Assembly: GCA_036507695.1 (NCBI GenBank)
Contig: DATCIR010000147.1
Location: 1-7,353, forward strand
Direction of reading: 5' to 3'
DNA length: 7,353 nucleotides
Source: JAKEGK01 sp036507695
Lineage (GTDB): Bacteria > Pseudomonadota > Gammaproteobacteria > SZUA-152
Shown: in pieces, positions 6,752 to 7,353 of the stretch
Position numbering within the stretch: position 1 is the first letter of the stretch
Layout of the letters: each line of letters begins with the position of its first letter
The notes under the pieces: generated by a model
What the model saw: the letters and a program-made list of their open reading frames with translations, nothing else
What the model was told of the DNA's origin: nothing
The model's database searches: none
Made by a program: the position numbers and the translations under genes

Positions 6752-6882
6752 AATGCCCGATGATGATCCTGTAGCTCGTTACGCAACCAATTCAGGGTGA
6801 ATCCGTTAGAAATACAAGCACTTATCGCGCCGCGTCTTGGCTTAACATTCGTATTATTAACATAAGGATAGACGATAAAGTG

Positions 6883-6910
6883 ATTGTAACAACATAGCTT
6901 AGTTGTTCAA
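6883..6910 (-). promoter_or_regulatory. Candidate sigma70 promoter for the amidase gene
   Basis: Reading the minus strand, TTGAAC (6910-6905) and TACAAT (6888-6883) resemble -35 and -10 hexamers separated by 16 bp. Each differs from consensus at one or two positions. Transcription would begin near 6876, leaving a leader of roughly 125 nt before the ATG at 6751. The position in the long gap after tsaE fits a promoter that drives the amidase independently. This is pattern matching only. Confidence 0.45.
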
Positions 6911-6921
6911 GCGTCAATATT

Positions 6922-6963
6922 CACTAAGCTTTATTCAGTAAGCTTTATTTACTACGCTTTAGT
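6922..6963. repeat. Three degenerate 14-bp tandem units between tsaE and the amidase gene
   Basis: On the plus strand three adjacent 14-mers begin at 6922 (CACTAAGCTTTATT), 6936 (CAGTAAGCTTTATT) and 6950 (TACTACGCTTTAGT). The first two differ at one base and the third is more diverged. The array starts directly next to the tsaE stop codon and ends about 12 bp from the -35 box of the predicted amidase promoter. It could be a regulator-binding array or simple slippage of AT-rich DNA; the sequence does not decide. The AAGCTT cores are self-complementary, so short stems between units are possible. Confidence 0.7.
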
Positions 6964-7353
6964 TTAGCGCGGTTTCAGGCCGTGAAGGCAGTCAGCGCCA
7001 TTTACACTGCCTGCGCGGCAGGACAAGCAACGGCCCTGGTTTTGATAGGCAAGATTAATGTCGACATCGGCGGCGGGCAGAAAACCTTGACCGCGTTCCG
7101 GCCACTCGATCAGCGCAATGGTTCCGGCGGAGAAATAATCGCGGATCCCCATGTATTCCAGTTCTTCCGGATCAGCCAACCGGTACAAATCAAAATGACA
7201 CACGGTTAGATCATTTAATCTGTAGGTTTCCACCAGGGTATAGGTGGGACTTTTAACCTTTCCCTGGTGCCCCAAGCCTTGCAATACACCGCGCACCAGC
7301 GTGGTTTTACCGGCGCCCAGTTCGCCATGTAAATAAATGACACAGCCACCCTG
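6964..7353 (-). CDS. tsaE: TsaE, tRNA t6A modification ATPase (5' end outside window)
   Basis: TsaE is the small cytoplasmic P-loop ATPase that works with TsaB, TsaC and TsaD to make N6-threonylcarbamoyladenosine at position 37 of ANN-decoding tRNAs. The reading frame is open to the window edge and gives 129 residues; the N-terminus, about 25 residues by comparison with the E. coli protein, is missing. The Walker A motif GELGAGKTT sits at visible residues 10-18, followed by the family blocks SPTYTLVETY, HFDLYRL and IEWPERG. An internal GTG at 7296 falls after the P-loop and cannot be the real start. The C-terminus ends in GLKPR and TAA. It lies upstream of the amidase gene, the usual gammaproteobacterial order, but a 212-bp gap with its own promoter-like sequence separates them. 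The identification is secure. Confidence 0.95.
   Translation of the reverse strand, partial: QGGCVIYLHGELGAGKTTLVRGVLQGLGHQGKVKSPTYTLVETYRLNDLTVCHFDLYRLADPEELEYMGIRDYFSAGTIALIEWPERGQGFLPAADVDINLAYQNQGRCLSCRAGSVNGADCLHGLKPR

Noticed and set aside
1..7353. CRISPR array, tRNA/rRNA genes, toxin-antitoxin or phage genes
   Set aside because: No regularly spaced direct repeats of the right size, no cloverleaf or rRNA-like sequence, and no protein of those families was seen on either strand.

Overview
The window looks like chromosomal DNA from a gammaproteobacterium. The main evidence is gene order: tsaE, then an AmiB/AmiC-type cell-wall amidase, then mutL, all on the minus strand. This is the core of the tsaE-amiB-mutL-miaA-hfq neighbourhood typical of that class. 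MutL carries a complete metal-binding endonuclease motif, as in Pseudomonas and other MutH-less bacteria, so the host is probably outside the Enterobacterales/Vibrionales type of methyl-directed repair. I cannot name a genus.

Layout in transcription order (right to left). The 3' part of tsaE (tRNA t6A modification) enters from the right edge. A 212-bp AT-rich gap follows, with three degenerate 14-bp tandem units and a plausible sigma70 promoter. Next come the amidase (AMIN, Amidase_3, LysM) and, after a 119-bp leader containing a 22-bp inverted repeat, a membrane histidine kinase with a PhnD-like periplasmic sensor. The kinase interrupts the usual amidase-mutL adjacency and has no response regulator in view. 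A 441-bp non-coding gap follows, largely filled by a palindromic element bounded by inverted repeats. Then come two small unrecognised genes, a two-helix membrane protein and a soluble protein of about 102 residues, closely packed upstream of mutL. Past mutL, positions 1-376 hold no credible gene. They contain a second palindromic element (30-260) packed with nested hairpins, where miaA would often be found.

Functionally, tsaE, the amidase and mutL are housekeeping genes of translation fidelity, septal peptidoglycan cleavage and mismatch repair; their clustering is conserved but not a pathway. The accessory content is the sensor kinase, the two-gene cassette that probably shares a transcript with mutL, and the two MITE-like elements. 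I found no CRISPR array, tRNA or rRNA gene, intact transposase or toxin-antitoxin pair. The best leads for something undescribed are the two structured repeats and the small-gene pair.
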